Position numbers and translations under genes: made by a program. Positions 1 to 9,109 of a stretch of DNA of 64,000 nt are shown here, one piece after another (the first letter of the stretch is position 1; each line of letters begins with the position of its first letter). The notes under the pieces are model-generated. The model searched no databases and was not told the DNA's origin. It saw nothing but the letters and a program-made list of their open reading frames with translations. Source of the stretch: JAPORK01 sp026710285 (GTDB lineage: Bacteria > Pseudomonadota > Gammaproteobacteria > Pseudomonadales > Endozoicomonadaceae); assembly GCA_965201045.1 (NCBI GenBank), contig OZ241746.1, positions 372,001 through 436,000 on the forward strand, written 5' to 3'.

Positions 1-347
1 TAGTTTTGGATGATTTAGCAGAGTTTTTAGGTTTTGATGCTGCTTATGACCCTGAGCGTATTCCTGCACGTTTCACAGAATTGTACAGACAATTATCCCA
101 ACCACTAAAAACTATTGATGTTGATGAAGCTTCACAGATACTGAAAAATAGTCGTGATTATATATTTTATGAAAACAACATGACCATGGAATGTACTTTT
201 TGGTGTCGTGATTATAATAAATTTAAAGCTAGAGGCATTAACTTTTTACTGTTAACAGGTAAAATGGAGGATAAGATCGTGGATCTCAATGGTTTGCTGA
301 TGGATTTTGCCGTTGATAAAGGCACTGAATTAGCTATTTTTTATTAA
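1..347 (+). CDS. C-terminal part of an unrecognised protein (cut by window edge)
   Basis: An open frame enters from the left edge (first complete codon at 3) and ends with TAA at 345-347. It gives about 114 residues that contain no stop and end in TELAIFY. The first possible start inside the window is a TTG at 6 with no visible ribosome binding site, so this is more likely the tail of a longer gene than a complete small gene. The piece is mixed charged and aromatic, with one CTFWC stretch and no membrane segment. I recognise no family. It is followed by repeat debris. Confidence 0.5.
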   Translation, partial: VLDDLAEFLGFDAAYDPERIPARFTELYRQLSQPLKTIDVDEASQILKNSRDYIFYENNMTMECTFWCRDYNKFKARGINFLLLTGKMEDKIVDLNGLLMDFAVDKGTELAIFY

Positions 348-862
348 AAGCTAACTGATCATATACTCACTGATGATAATTTAAACTTGCGCATAAAAAT
401 TAAATTTTACCTGACAAAGGTGTTGGAATGAAAAAAATTTCTAAATCCAGAGAATGCTGTTCTGAACCCCAGTTCGGAGTTTTTGGTTTAATAAAAATCC
501 TTGCTTTTAAACTGCTGATGCTGAAATAACCTTGTCATTCCGGCAGGGATTGCCAGAATCCCGTAACAGGGAAGTTATATTTTCGGTAATGATTGCTGTT
601 AATGGATTCCCGTCTCCGCGGGAATGACTTCGGAGAAAACGAGAAATAATGAAATAATGGCAGACTCAGTAAAAGCTGGTGTATTTAGCAGGAGATAAAG
701 TTTTCAGGGTAAGAATTGGCACTTAAAAAATGTGACTAAGAGACAGGGGAAGGACAGGGTGAAAGCTCGGTCTTACTCGATGCAGATTTTCAGCGTTATC
801 TATTTGTTAAGGAAAGATTTTTGTTAAACCGAAAACTCCGAGCTGGGGTTAGAGGAATCCTT
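348..862. repeat. Intergenic region made of dispersed repeat fragments
   Basis: No convincing gene. A 33-codon frame at 428-529, starting ATG after GGTGTTGG, runs straight into repeat sequence and may be a truncated gene start. Positions 464-533 match, inverted, the repeat at about 62690-62760. Positions 535-628 are a short element with GTCATTCC/GGAATGAC ends whose core (560-604) recurs inverted at 61151-61195. Positions 731-746 (TGTGACTAAGAGACAG) are one end of the Tn5-like-ended repeat family, followed by sequence also found after 62655. The repeats run up to the Shine-Dalgarno region of the first RHS gene. Confidence 0.6.
535..628. repeat. Short palindrome-ended dispersed repeat (copy 1)
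   Basis: The element begins GTCATTCC and ends GGAATGAC. These inverted ends resemble the common GTCATTCCCGCG...CGGGAATGAC bacterial hairpin repeats. The internal 45 bp, from CCGTAACAGGGAAG to GCTGTTAATG, recurs almost unchanged in inverted orientation at 61151-61218. Confidence 0.65.
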
Positions 863-3800
863 ATGCCTGTTGGGTGTTATCAACAAAAAAAGCAATATAA
901 TCTTCTCTATAAGTCAGTTGATTTTTTTGTAATATGCTTATTGTGTACAATAGTCTGTTCAGCTATGCAGGTCAGTAATTTTATAGACAGAAAAAAATAT
1001 AAAACATCGGTCATAATTAGCAAATCTAATAAGTTAGCTGTGGCTACCGGGCAATTAAAACATTTATTTCAGACCGGGAGTGGTTACACAAATCAGTGGT
1101 CTAATGCTTTTAATTTTTCTAAACAATGGGGTGCACAGACAGACCCACGTACAGGAACGCTCAGTGTATATATTAAAACTGGAAGTTTAGTGAGTAATTT
1201 TGGGCATGGTCCGGATATTGATTTGAGAGTAAATTATAGCAGTAATGCAACGGCAGATCCTGATGGGCTTGGGCATAGCTGGAGTTGGAATTTGACCCAT
1301 TTTTATCCTCAATCCGGTCAGCTGGTTACATCAACAGGACAAAATTTTTATTTACAGAAAAGAAATAATGGTCAGTGGTTTCTTTTATATCATAAACTTC
1401 AGGATATACGTATTGACGGTGATAAAAAAACACATTTTATTATTACTTATAATAACGGATTACGGGAAATACTCAACCATGAAGGTTATGAAACGATACT
1501 CGAACAACAAAATGGGTGGCGTGTACATTTTTTTTATAAGCAGGGAACACACTTACTAAAATATATTATGGATGATACAGGGCACAGTATTATACTGCAT
1601 TATAATCCTAATCATATTACAGTTATCAGCAGAGCAAGTGAGGGGCAACCTGTTCACATCGTACTGAGTAAAGAGAATAATAAATTAAAAAAATTTATAC
1701 TCTCTTTACAGCAAAGAGAAACCAGTCCGTTGGTTTATATCCATTACACAGGACGCTTAATTACCAGAATTGATTATCCAACAGGTTTAAAAAGAACATT
1801 TGCCTATAACTGTAAAGATGCAATGAAAATTCCTTTTTTGACAGATAATCAGTTACACAGTTTGTGTGTTGTTTCCAAAATGAGTATTTTCCCCGGCATG
1901 GGACAGACGACAACAGAAGTTAATTATCGCTACTCACAAGCTAATCAGAATGAACATAACTATCTTGGATTTAATGCTAATCTTCCAGCTGTTCATGGTC
2001 TTTACAAAGATATTTTATTTGAAGCACCAGCAAGTTATACTTATCAAACAGAAGAAGATAATGGTATTATCAGAGAGGTTCGTACTTACAATAAATATCA
2101 CTTGCTTATAAATGATGAAAAAATTAGTGATTGCACCAAACTTAAAATTTCTGCAGTACATACATTTTTTTGTCAGACAGACAGACAAAATGGCTGTGCT
2201 AATCTTACTTTTACAGATTTACCATCTACTTATAGTCATCCATTAAAGATTGTCTGTCGTATCTGGAGTCAGTCATCTGTTCATCCTGCTATGAGTACAG
2301 AAACGATGACTTATGATCAATATGGACGTATTATTAAGCATAAAGACGTCTTTGGACGCTTAAAAATAATACATTATTGTCCTGAAAAAGGAGATGCTGC
2401 CTGTCCTGTACCTTCCGTTAACTGGCCTGCTAATACTTTAAAAGAGTGGATAGAGACTTATCCTGCTGAAATAACCGGTCAAATATCTCCACCTGCTATT
2501 ATAACTTACAATTATTATCGTAAAATTTTTAATTATACTGGTCATGCATATGCTCTGGTTCTGGATCATCAGATACAAAGAGCAGGCAGACAATATATCA
2601 GTACAAATTATCACTATTATCACAATCTGAAAGACAGTTTTACTTATGGATTGTTACGACAAACTGTATTGAAAGGTAGTACAGAGCAATCTTCTGCACT
2701 GCGTTCAGTTATCAAAAATTACTACTATTTTCACAGTGCAGATAACAAAACTAAAACAGCTTATACCGCCACCTTGCTTAAATCAGGGCAGCGACGTTTA
2801 TCTTCTTTGATTACAACCAGCGTATTTACTAATCAGTTGTTACAGGATGCCAGTGCTTCAGAAAAAAATATTACCCGATATCATTATGATCTTTGGGGAC
2901 GATTAACCCAGGAAGATATTGCAACAGAGACACACTTTGCTACAAAAAGTTATTATCACTATACCGTCTCACCAGAGTTAAATCAGCTGTTAATTACTAT
3001 GGCAGACGGATTACAAAAAAAAATTATTTTTGATGGTCTTGGAAGACCATTAATGCGTTTTAAAGAAGCATTGTCAAATGAAGATAAACCAGAACCTGGT
3101 CAATGGATCCCGGTGCAAAAAACAGATTATGACAACCATGGGCATATTGTGGCACAACACAGTTATAGCATGGATAAATCAGCAATACACATACAGACTG
3201 TTACTCAGGATTATGATGATTCAGGAAGGGTCGCTCAGATACACTTTCCTGATGGTGAAACCAAAGTAATGCGCTATGATGATGCTGATCGTTGTATAAT
3301 CAGTTATCAGAAAAATCACAAACAAACACATTCTCCGGTTGCTGTTGTTCGCACTAATATATTGTATAAGCCGGTTATACAACTGCTATTACCTGCTGGT
3401 GATGATGTTTTACCTGCAACTAAAATCCTCTGTAACATAGAGAAAATCAGAGCAAAAGTACCCGGTGCAAAAATAATAACGATGACTTATGATGGTTTTG
3501 GTCGCAGGCTGCGTGTTACAGATCCACTGGGACATATCATAAAAACATGCTATAACGCAAAGGGGCAGGTGACAGAAGTAACTGATCCGGTAGGAAATAT
3601 TGTACGCAGCGTTTATGATTTAGCCGGACATGTGATTCAGTCCTGGGCTTTTCCTGCATCAGGCGGTCACTATTTACTCTCTTGTGCACAATACAATGCT
3701 GCCGGAGAAAAACTGTGGAGTGCAGGAGAAGATGGTAAACGTACTTTTTTTACTTATACAGATGCCGGAAGATTAAGCAGTACTACGACACCTTCAGGAC

Positions 3801-6382
3801 ATATATTCAGTATACAATACAATGATGCGGGTCTGCCGGTAGAAAAAAGAACTGATGGAAAATTAACGCTGCATATTCGTTACGATTTTGCCACAGCAAG
3901 AATAGCAGAACAACTTGATCCCAATAGCAGAACAACATTTAGTTATACTGCTGACGGATTAATACGCCAGATGATTTATTCAGGAGAAAATGGTTATCCG
4001 GATTATCAGCTAAAGTGGCAATATGATAAAAATCGTCGGATTACCCATATTACCGACACCCATGGTAATACAATAATAACAACTTATGATATACAGGGAA
4101 GAACATTACAAATGAATTATAAGCCCTTTCATGATAAAACTGAAATGCTGGTTCACTCTGTTTATGATGGTTTTTCTCGGTTAAAAGAACTAGACTACGG
4201 TAGTGGCATGAAGAGGGATTTATATTATGATACCTTTGGTCATCTGCTACAAATGAGTGATACGCTATCTGATAAACAATTATTAACGACTACCTTTGAA
4301 TATGACGCTAATAATAATATAGTTAAATTAGTCAAAGATAACGAACAACAACACGCAAATTTGAATTATCAGTATGATGCACTTAATAATCTGGTACGTA
4401 TGACTTGTAATGGCTCTTCTGGTTTGCCATTGTGTCCGCGAGATACCACTTTCAAAACTTTTACCAACAAAGATGTTCCGGTTATTATCAGGCAAGACTA
4501 TACTTTTACACCACTTAACCTGCTGCGTACTGTGCGTGAAACATTACAAAATCCTTCAAAACAACAAACATTTAGAAAACTAATGACTTATAGTTATACT
4601 GATGTTTCAGTACCACTGCGTCTTCAGCAAATCAGTACGATGTGGAATCTGCAACCTGCAATTATCCGACATTTTAGTTATGATGTTATGGGCAATATGA
4701 TAACAGACGGAAATGGTAATCATATGCTATACAGTGCCTCTAACCAAATTTTGCAGGTCATCAAACCCGATGGAAAACGCAGTAATTATACCTATGATGG
4801 TAGCGGCAGAGAAGTTAAAGAAAAAAATGAAACCGGTATACACTACCTTTTTTATTATGGGAATAAACTACTCAATGAACAAATCAATATACCAGGTAAA
4901 GAAAACCATCTCATTGGTTATTTAGGTGTAGCAAAGACCACCGACGGACACATTACTGAATACGAAGAAAATAATTATAAAGGTGATGTCATTGGTATAT
5001 TAACTAAAAACCAGAATGATAATCGTTCATACAGATTGTGGCAGCGTAATTTATATAGCCCTTACGGAATAGTTTTTCACAATTATAAGGCTTTGGTTCC
5101 TGCATATAAAAAAACATTAATTGGCTTTGATGGTGAACGGACAGATCCTGCCACTGGCTGGCAGTTTTTAGGTGCTGGACACCGAACCTATAATCCCGGG
5201 CAACGCTATTTTGTTAGTGAAGATCCCTCTGGTGGCGGCTATGCTTTTGCCAACAATAATCCGATTATGAACACAGATCCGTCGGGAAACAGATCGCAAT
5301 GGCTGGGAGAAACATTTAAATGGTTTGGATATATTGCATCCTGTGGGTTAAATGCACTGCATGCTAAGTGGGCAAATATTGCAGGAGCAGTGATGATGGG
5401 AGGACTGACTGCAATTACCTTAGGTACAACCGTAGCAACTTATGGTGGAACAACACTGGCTGGTGTTGTAGCAGGAGGAAGTGCCGCTTATGGTGCTATT
5501 CCGGTTGTTGCCGCAGCAATACCTGTAAATAAAGGGTTGAATATAGCTGCTTCTGTAGTGGGGCTAACACAAATGGCAACCAATATTGCTACGGCTGCTT
5601 TTAGTGCAGGAGCCTTGTTGTTTTCTCTGGCAGATAAAGCGACCAAAATGGCAGCATGCATGGAAATGCTCCCTTATTGTATGTTGGGAGATACCGCTAA
5701 TTCTGTATCTGATTACTCAATGGTAATAAGACCCGGTTCACTCTTTAAAATATTGAAGAGAGATAGCCCAAACCTCATAGATGGAGGGGTGATCAGATTA
5801 AATAATATCGATGATATTAGCAGTCTGTGGAGGATAATCAATAAACCTCCTTTTAATGCTAAATGTGATACCGCAACTCTCCTGCTTGTAGTAAAACATA
5901 ACCACAGAATATTGTTTGTTGAATTTTTAGAATGGTTTTTGCTGCAACGTCGAGATTATGCGTTGCAATCTGCAGCAGCTTCTTACCTTAGTTTTTTCTC
6001 AGACATATTGAATATGTTTCGGGAAAACAGCCAGATAACCACTGAACAAAACAACATATTCCATTGTGTTTATTACAAAGATTTTAGCTCTTTTCTAAAC
6101 AGAATCATACCTGAATTTGGAGATACAGCAGTTATTGCCTCTGCAAACCATGTAAATGTTTTGGAAAGGCATCCACACAACGTGTTTGGCATGTATATAT
6201 TTAATAAAGACTATATCGGGCATGAGGGACTTCCAATAGATGAAGTTGAATCCCGCTATTTTGGAGAAGGTGTGGACCCTCAAAGTTTGCCGTATCGTGG
6301 TTATCTGGCTTTACCAAACCCACTGGTTCATTTAACTCCGTCACTGCAAAAATTAAATGTATCCGAAGAGGCTGCTTCGTGA
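863..6382 (+). CDS. Secreted RHS/YD-repeat protein, copy 1 (divergent C-terminal domain)
   Basis: A 1,839-residue RHS-repeat protein. I chose the ATG at 863 because AGAGGA lies 6 nt upstream; a TTG at 821 is the alternative. A hydrophobic stretch near residues 19-35 can act as a signal or anchor. The N-terminal domain starts at WSNAFNF (about residue 79) and includes DPRTGTLSV and GHGPDIDLR, as in RHS/TcC-like proteins of pseudomonads. YD repeats (YDxxGR-type) fill roughly residues 480-1400. The RHS core GFDGERTDP begins near 1421, with DPSG at about 1454 and again at about 1472. Hydrophobic, Ala/Gly-rich segments follow. The last roughly 200 residues are unlike those of copies 2-5 and match no toxin I know. 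In RHS proteins the shell encloses a C-terminal effector released at the DPxG aspartates. No immunity-like gene follows, so a eukaryotic target is an inference. Confidence 0.85.
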   Translation: MPVGCYQQKKQYNLLYKSVDFFVICLLCTIVCSAMQVSNFIDRKKYKTSVIISKSNKLAVATGQLKHLFQTGSGYTNQWSNAFNFSKQWGAQTDPRTGTLSVYIKTGSLVSNFGHGPDIDLRVNYSSNATADPDGLGHSWSWNLTHFYPQSGQLVTSTGQNFYLQKRNNGQWFLLYHKLQDIRIDGDKKTHFIITYNNGLREILNHEGYETILEQQNGWRVHFFYKQGTHLLKYIMDDTGHSIILHYNPNHITVISRASEGQPVHIVLSKENNKLKKFILSLQQRETSPLVYIHYTGRLITRIDYPTGLKRTFAYNCKDAMKIPFLTDNQLHSLCVVSKMSIFPGMGQTTTEVNYRYSQANQNEHNYLGFNANLPAVHGLYKDILFEAPASYTYQTEEDNGIIREVRTYNKYHLLINDEKISDCTKLKISAVHTFFCQTDRQNGCANLTFTDLPSTYSHPLKIVCRIWSQSSVHPAMSTETMTYDQYGRIIKHKDVFGRLKIIHYCPEKGDAACPVPSVNWPANTLKEWIETYPAEITGQISPPAIITYNYYRKIFNYTGHAYALVLDHQIQRAGRQYISTNYHYYHNLKDSFTYGLLRQTVLKGSTEQSSALRSVIKNYYYFHSADNKTKTAYTATLLKSGQRRLSSLITTSVFTNQLLQDASASEKNITRYHYDLWGRLTQEDIATETHFATKSYYHYTVSPELNQLLITMADGLQKKIIFDGLGRPLMRFKEALSNEDKPEPGQWIPVQKTDYDNHGHIVAQHSYSMDKSAIHIQTVTQDYDDSGRVAQIHFPDGETKVMRYDDADRCIISYQKNHKQTHSPVAVVRTNILYKPVIQLLLPAGDDVLPATKILCNIEKIRAKVPGAKIITMTYDGFGRRLRVTDPLGHIIKTCYNAKGQVTEVTDPVGNIVRSVYDLAGHVIQSWAFPASGGHYLLSCAQYNAAGEKLWSAGEDGKRTFFTYTDAGRLSSTTTPSGHIFSIQYNDAGLPVEKRTDGKLTLHIRYDFATARIAEQLDPNSRTTFSYTADGLIRQMIYSGENGYPDYQLKWQYDKNRRITHITDTHGNTIITTYDIQGRTLQMNYKPFHDKTEMLVHSVYDGFSRLKELDYGSGMKRDLYYDTFGHLLQMSDTLSDKQLLTTTFEYDANNNIVKLVKDNEQQHANLNYQYDALNNLVRMTCNGSSGLPLCPRDTTFKTFTNKDVPVIIRQDYTFTPLNLLRTVRETLQNPSKQQTFRKLMTYSYTDVSVPLRLQQISTMWNLQPAIIRHFSYDVMGNMITDGNGNHMLYSASNQILQVIKPDGKRSNYTYDGSGREVKEKNETGIHYLFYYGNKLLNEQINIPGKENHLIGYLGVAKTTDGHITEYEENNYKGDVIGILTKNQNDNRSYRLWQRNLYSPYGIVFHNYKALVPAYKKTLIGFDGERTDPATGWQFLGAGHRTYNPGQRYFVSEDPSGGGYAFANNNPIMNTDPSGNRSQWLGETFKWFGYIASCGLNALHAKWANIAGAVMMGGLTAITLGTTVATYGGTTLAGVVAGGSAAYGAIPVVAAAIPVNKGLNIAASVVGLTQMATNIATAAFSAGALLFSLADKATKMAACMEMLPYCMLGDTANSVSDYSMVIRPGSLFKILKRDSPNLIDGGVIRLNNIDDISSLWRIINKPPFNAKCDTATLLLVVKHNHRILFVEFLEWFLLQRRDYALQSAAASYLSFFSDILNMFRENSQITTEQNNIFHCVYYKDFSSFLNRIIPEFGDTAVIASANHVNVLERHPHNVFGMYIFNKDYIGHEGLPIDEVESRYFGEGVDPQSLPYRGYLALPNPLVHLTPSLQKLNVSEEAAS

Positions 6383-6744
6383 CTATCAAAAAAAATTAAT
6401 TTACGTGAGCTTACAATATGTTCAGGGGCAATGGGGATAAACAGAATACTATTTAATGCTATCTACATAAATTAATATTATATAACAAAATGTGAAAAAA
6501 CCAGAATATTGACTATAAAGTTACAAGGATTTTAAATTAATTTTTCAAAGTCTGTAGTTAAAAAAGACAACTGCCTCTTAAAAAGCTGTAAGCATTTATA
6601 AAACCAAAAATCAACAGAAATAACAAGGATGATGATATAGTGCATCCTGTGTTAATCCAGCCAGGGGAGGATACTTTGTACTAAACGGTGAAGCATTTCG
6701 GGTAATCCGATAAACGACACCAGTTTATGTGATGGAAAAATATT
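6383..6744. other. AT-rich intergenic region
   Basis: Separates RHS copy 1 from the MFS gene. It is AT-rich and holds no convincing frame, tRNA or strong hairpin. It probably contains the MFS promoter, but I cannot place -35 and -10 boxes with confidence. Confidence 0.4.
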
Positions 6745-8028
6745 ATGGAAAATAACGCCTTAGCCATGAAGAAAACCATTGTCTTCACTGGCATTTTAAT
6801 TACTGTGATCTTCTATGGTTTTGAATATCTTATTCGTACCAACCCCAGCATCATTATTCCTGAATTAAAAAGCACCTATCACCTGAATTCTTTTGGTATT
6901 GGTAGTCTAGTTGGTATGTATTACTATACCTATGCACCGTTTGCGCTGATCGCAGGTTTGCTGCTTGATGAATTTGATGCCAGAAAAGTTATACCCATCG
7001 GCTTTCTTATCTGTGCCATTGGAACGTTGATGTTTGGTATTACTCAATATGAAGTAGCATTACTTGGTCGTCTTTTGCAAGGTATGGGTTCAGCTTTTGC
7101 TTTTGTGAGTTGTGTCTATCTGCTGACTAAATATTTGAGTCCTAGGCTACTGCCACTAATGATTGGTATTGTTCAGTCTATTGGTATGCTTGGTGGTGCA
7201 CTGGGACAAGGTCCTTCTGCTTATATTTTACAAACGGCACATATACACTGGCAGAGCTACTGGTTCATATTGGGTATTATCGGTGTTACCCTTGCTGTGT
7301 TAGCTTATATCTTTATAATTTCAGAATCTGACAAGAGTCAGCAAAATAAAGAAAATAATGTTAGTGTAAGATCTATTTTAGCAACAGTATTCAAAAATCC
7401 TCAGAGTTGGTTATGTTCGCTGACTTCTGCTGCACTATTTGCACCTACGACCATTTTTGCTATGATTTTTGCTATTCCTTATATTCAGCTAACTCACGGC
7501 ATTAGCCGTACTATCGCTGCCAGTGTTGTCTCTATGGTACCCATTGGCTGGATTATTGGTTGTGTGATTATGGGGTGGATAGCTGTGCTATTTAAAAATC
7601 GCAAAATTCCTGTATTTCTCGGTATAGTTGGTGTACTGGTATTTTTACTGCTGGTCATTTACAATACTGATACTTCAGTTTTGACTCTCTCTGCTTACTG
7701 TCTGATCCTGGGTATATTCTCTGGTACAGCAATGATTCCTTATAGTATTGCGCAAGATAGCAATGGTGAGCATGCCCGTGGTACTACCCCAGGTTTTATG
7801 AATGTGGTTGTATTTGGAATTACTGCTGTTCTTGCACAGATTACCGGCGCCATTATGAATGCTAAACAACATCATGTATTGTCGATAGTTAATTATCAAC
7901 ATGCTTTTATAGTGCTCTTTATAGGTCTGATTATTGCCTTGATTTTATTTATCAGGGTAAAAGACATAGAAAGGATTGCTGCAAAGAAAAACGCAGAACC
8001 TGCATTAAATACTTCCACCAGTCCATAA
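6745..8028 (+). CDS. MFS transporter
   Basis: A 427-residue, strongly hydrophobic protein with about 12 predicted membrane helices, the normal size for a major facilitator superfamily permease of the inner membrane. Visible features are the loop-2-like stretch GLLLDEFDARKV after helix 2, a charged central loop (SESDKSQQNKENN, about residues 192-204) dividing two six-helix halves, and a polar C-terminal tail. The GMYYYTYAPFALIAG stretch resembles MFS proteins common in intracellular gammaproteobacteria such as Legionella and Coxiella. The substrate cannot be read from the sequence. The ATG at 6745 is preceded by GATGG; an internal ATG (MKKTIVF) is possible. The gene stands alone, and an IS605-like end begins about 11 nt after its stop. 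Confidence 0.85.
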   Translation: MENNALAMKKTIVFTGILITVIFYGFEYLIRTNPSIIIPELKSTYHLNSFGIGSLVGMYYYTYAPFALIAGLLLDEFDARKVIPIGFLICAIGTLMFGITQYEVALLGRLLQGMGSAFAFVSCVYLLTKYLSPRLLPLMIGIVQSIGMLGGALGQGPSAYILQTAHIHWQSYWFILGIIGVTLAVLAYIFIISESDKSQQNKENNVSVRSILATVFKNPQSWLCSLTSAALFAPTTIFAMIFAIPYIQLTHGISRTIAASVVSMVPIGWIIGCVIMGWIAVLFKNRKIPVFLGIVGVLVFLLLVIYNTDTSVLTLSAYCLILGIFSGTAMIPYSIAQDSNGEHARGTTPGFMNVVVFGITAVLAQITGAIMNAKQHHVLSIVNYQHAFIVLFIGLIIALILFIRVKDIERIAAKKNAEPALNTSTSP

Positions 8029-8058
8029 TCGGATATTGACATTCTCCCCTCCCTAAAG

Positions 8059-8318
8059 CTGTCTTTTATACACAAATCCCCAACAAAAATTTCAGATAAA
8101 CAGAGCAGTAAATACAGGTAAATTCAGACAATTTCATCAATACTACCCTATCCGCTGGCTGAGCTTGTCGAAGCCTGGATGGGGACACTTAGGTTTTAAT
8201 TTCTCCCAGGCTTCGACAGGCTCAGCCCACGGTGTGTCTGGCAAAGGCTGGTATATTCAGCAAAAAACAAACATGCCAGAGTAAAAGACTGAACCTGAAA
8301 AATGTGACTAAGAGACAG
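8059..8318. repeat. 260-bp MITE-like repeat with Tn5/IS50-like ends (copy A)
   Basis: The left end CTGTCTTTTATACACAAATC and the right end (reverse complement CTGTCTCTTAGTCACATTTT) are imperfect inverted repeats that resemble IS50/Tn5 ends. The flanking nonamers TCCCTAAAG and ACCCTGAAG agree at 7 of 9 positions, as expected for the 9-bp target duplication of that group. A TGAGCTTGTCGAAGCCTGG/CCAGGCTTCGACAGGCTCA hairpin lies inside. A full inverted copy is at 61283-61543. There is no coding capacity. Confidence 0.75.
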
Positions 8319-8339
8319 ACCCTGAAGGGCGAGGATTCT

Positions 8340-8495
8340 ATCGTATGCAGACAAAAATTCTCTGCACTCTCTAATTGAGCGAGAGGAAAGTTCGTTTATG
8401 TAGTTCCAGACAAAATTAACCGCACCTCTCATTTTCTTGAGCAGTTTCGCGTGTTTGTCTTTAACTCTTACTTTCAGTGTCTTTGTCTTTTCCAT
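8340..8495 (-). pseudogene. tnpB: tnpB (IS605 OrfB-type) N-terminal remnant
   Basis: From the ATG at 8495, reading leftwards, the first 50 or so residues (MEKTKTLKVRVKDKHAKLL, then NFVWNYINELSSRSIRE and FLSAYD) match the start of IS200/IS605-type TnpB proteins, the RNA-guided nuclease family ancestral to Cas12. Similarity ends soon after and the frame runs into repeat sequence. The RuvC-like catalytic core and zinc finger are missing, so it is not functional. Confidence 0.8.
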
Positions 8496-8517
8496 GCAGG
8501 TATGTTAGCATTGGTGT

Positions 8518-8640
8518 ATGGAAAAATCAACAGAAATTAGAACCGGCAGGCACTGTGTTTTTAATATGCATGTTCATTTGGTGTTTGTAGCAAAATACTG
8601 AAGAAAAATCTTTGACAGAGACTCTTTGAAAGAGCTAAAA
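8518..8640 (+). pseudogene. tnpA: tnpA (IS200-type Y1 transposase) N-terminal remnant
   Basis: The ATG at 8518 starts MEKSTEIRTGRH and continues to MHVHLVFVAKY, which contains the HUH metal-binding motif (HVH) of Y1 single-strand transposases. A TGA (8599-8601) replaces the arginine expected after AKY. The frame then continues as RKIFDRDSLKELK before similarity is lost near 8640. The catalytic tyrosine region is absent. It is divergent from the tnpB start, 22 nt apart. Confidence 0.8.
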
Positions 8641-8670
8641 ACCAGCTCCTTGATGTGGTACCTTGCAGTG

Positions 8671-8868
8671 CTTACGCACCAAGAGAATCATTCTCATTTG
8701 AAGTCTCATATAACACTTTTTTGAGACTCAATCTGTGTAGTTAAACCTCTAACTGATCTTTGATCAGTCTTTGATAAGGCATAAAATCATGAGCAGTTGT
8801 ATATTTTTTGCTCAAAAAGTAAGTGTTTTATCTGGTTATTAAGAATCATTCTCTTGGTGCGTAAGCCT
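8671..8868. repeat. 198-bp segment bounded by long inverted repeats
   Basis: GCTTACGCACCAAGAGAAT at 8671-8689 is repeated inverted at about 8850-8868 (ATTCTCTTGGTGCGTAAG). The interior has no coding capacity. It lies between the tnpA remnant and the IS630 remnant, so it may be a small non-autonomous element inserted in one of them. Confidence 0.55.
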
Positions 8869-9039
8869 TGATCTTAGCTCTCTAACTGAAGCTTTGATAC
8901 CTACACCTTGCGCTGCCAGCAAAATAATTTTTGCTCTTTCCACTAAAAACTGGGAATTACTGCGTTTTCTAATGATTAAATCAAGTTCATTACACTGTTC
9001 TTCTGTAAGAGTAATGTCTTGTACCTTTTCTGAACACAT
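8839..9039 (-). pseudogene. IS630-family transposase N-terminal remnant
   Basis: Reading leftwards from 9039, residues such as LTLTEEQCNELDLIIRKR and LVERAKIILLAAQGVG match the N-terminal helix-turn-helix part of IS630-family transposases (usual form LTxEERxxLExxxR...RARIVLLAAEG). The DDE catalytic domain is absent. The frame ends in the inverted repeat at 8850-8868, where similarity is already lost. Confidence 0.65.
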
Positions 9040-9109
9040 CCCTGTTTTCCTTAATTTTATTTTCTATTTGGTAAAATGTTAGGAAAACATATTTTGAAAG
9101 GGTTGTAAA

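Larger units (their letters stand above)
8039..8660. mobile_element. Remnant of an IS200/IS605-family element, interrupted by a MITE
   Basis: The stretch TTGACATTCTCCCCTCCC (8036-8053) and the GGGCGAGGATTC sequence at 8326-8337 together form the palindromic right end typical of IS605/IS1341 elements. A 260-bp repeat is inserted in its loop. To the right lie the divergent start of tnpB (minus strand) and tnpA (plus strand), the arrangement of IS605. Both genes are broken, so the element is dead. Confidence 0.75.

Noticed and set aside
8196..8340. C-terminal half of the 99-residue minus-strand frame starting at 8495
   Set aside because: Beyond about residue 52 the frame reads through the MITE repeat. 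Only the TnpB-like N-terminus is real.
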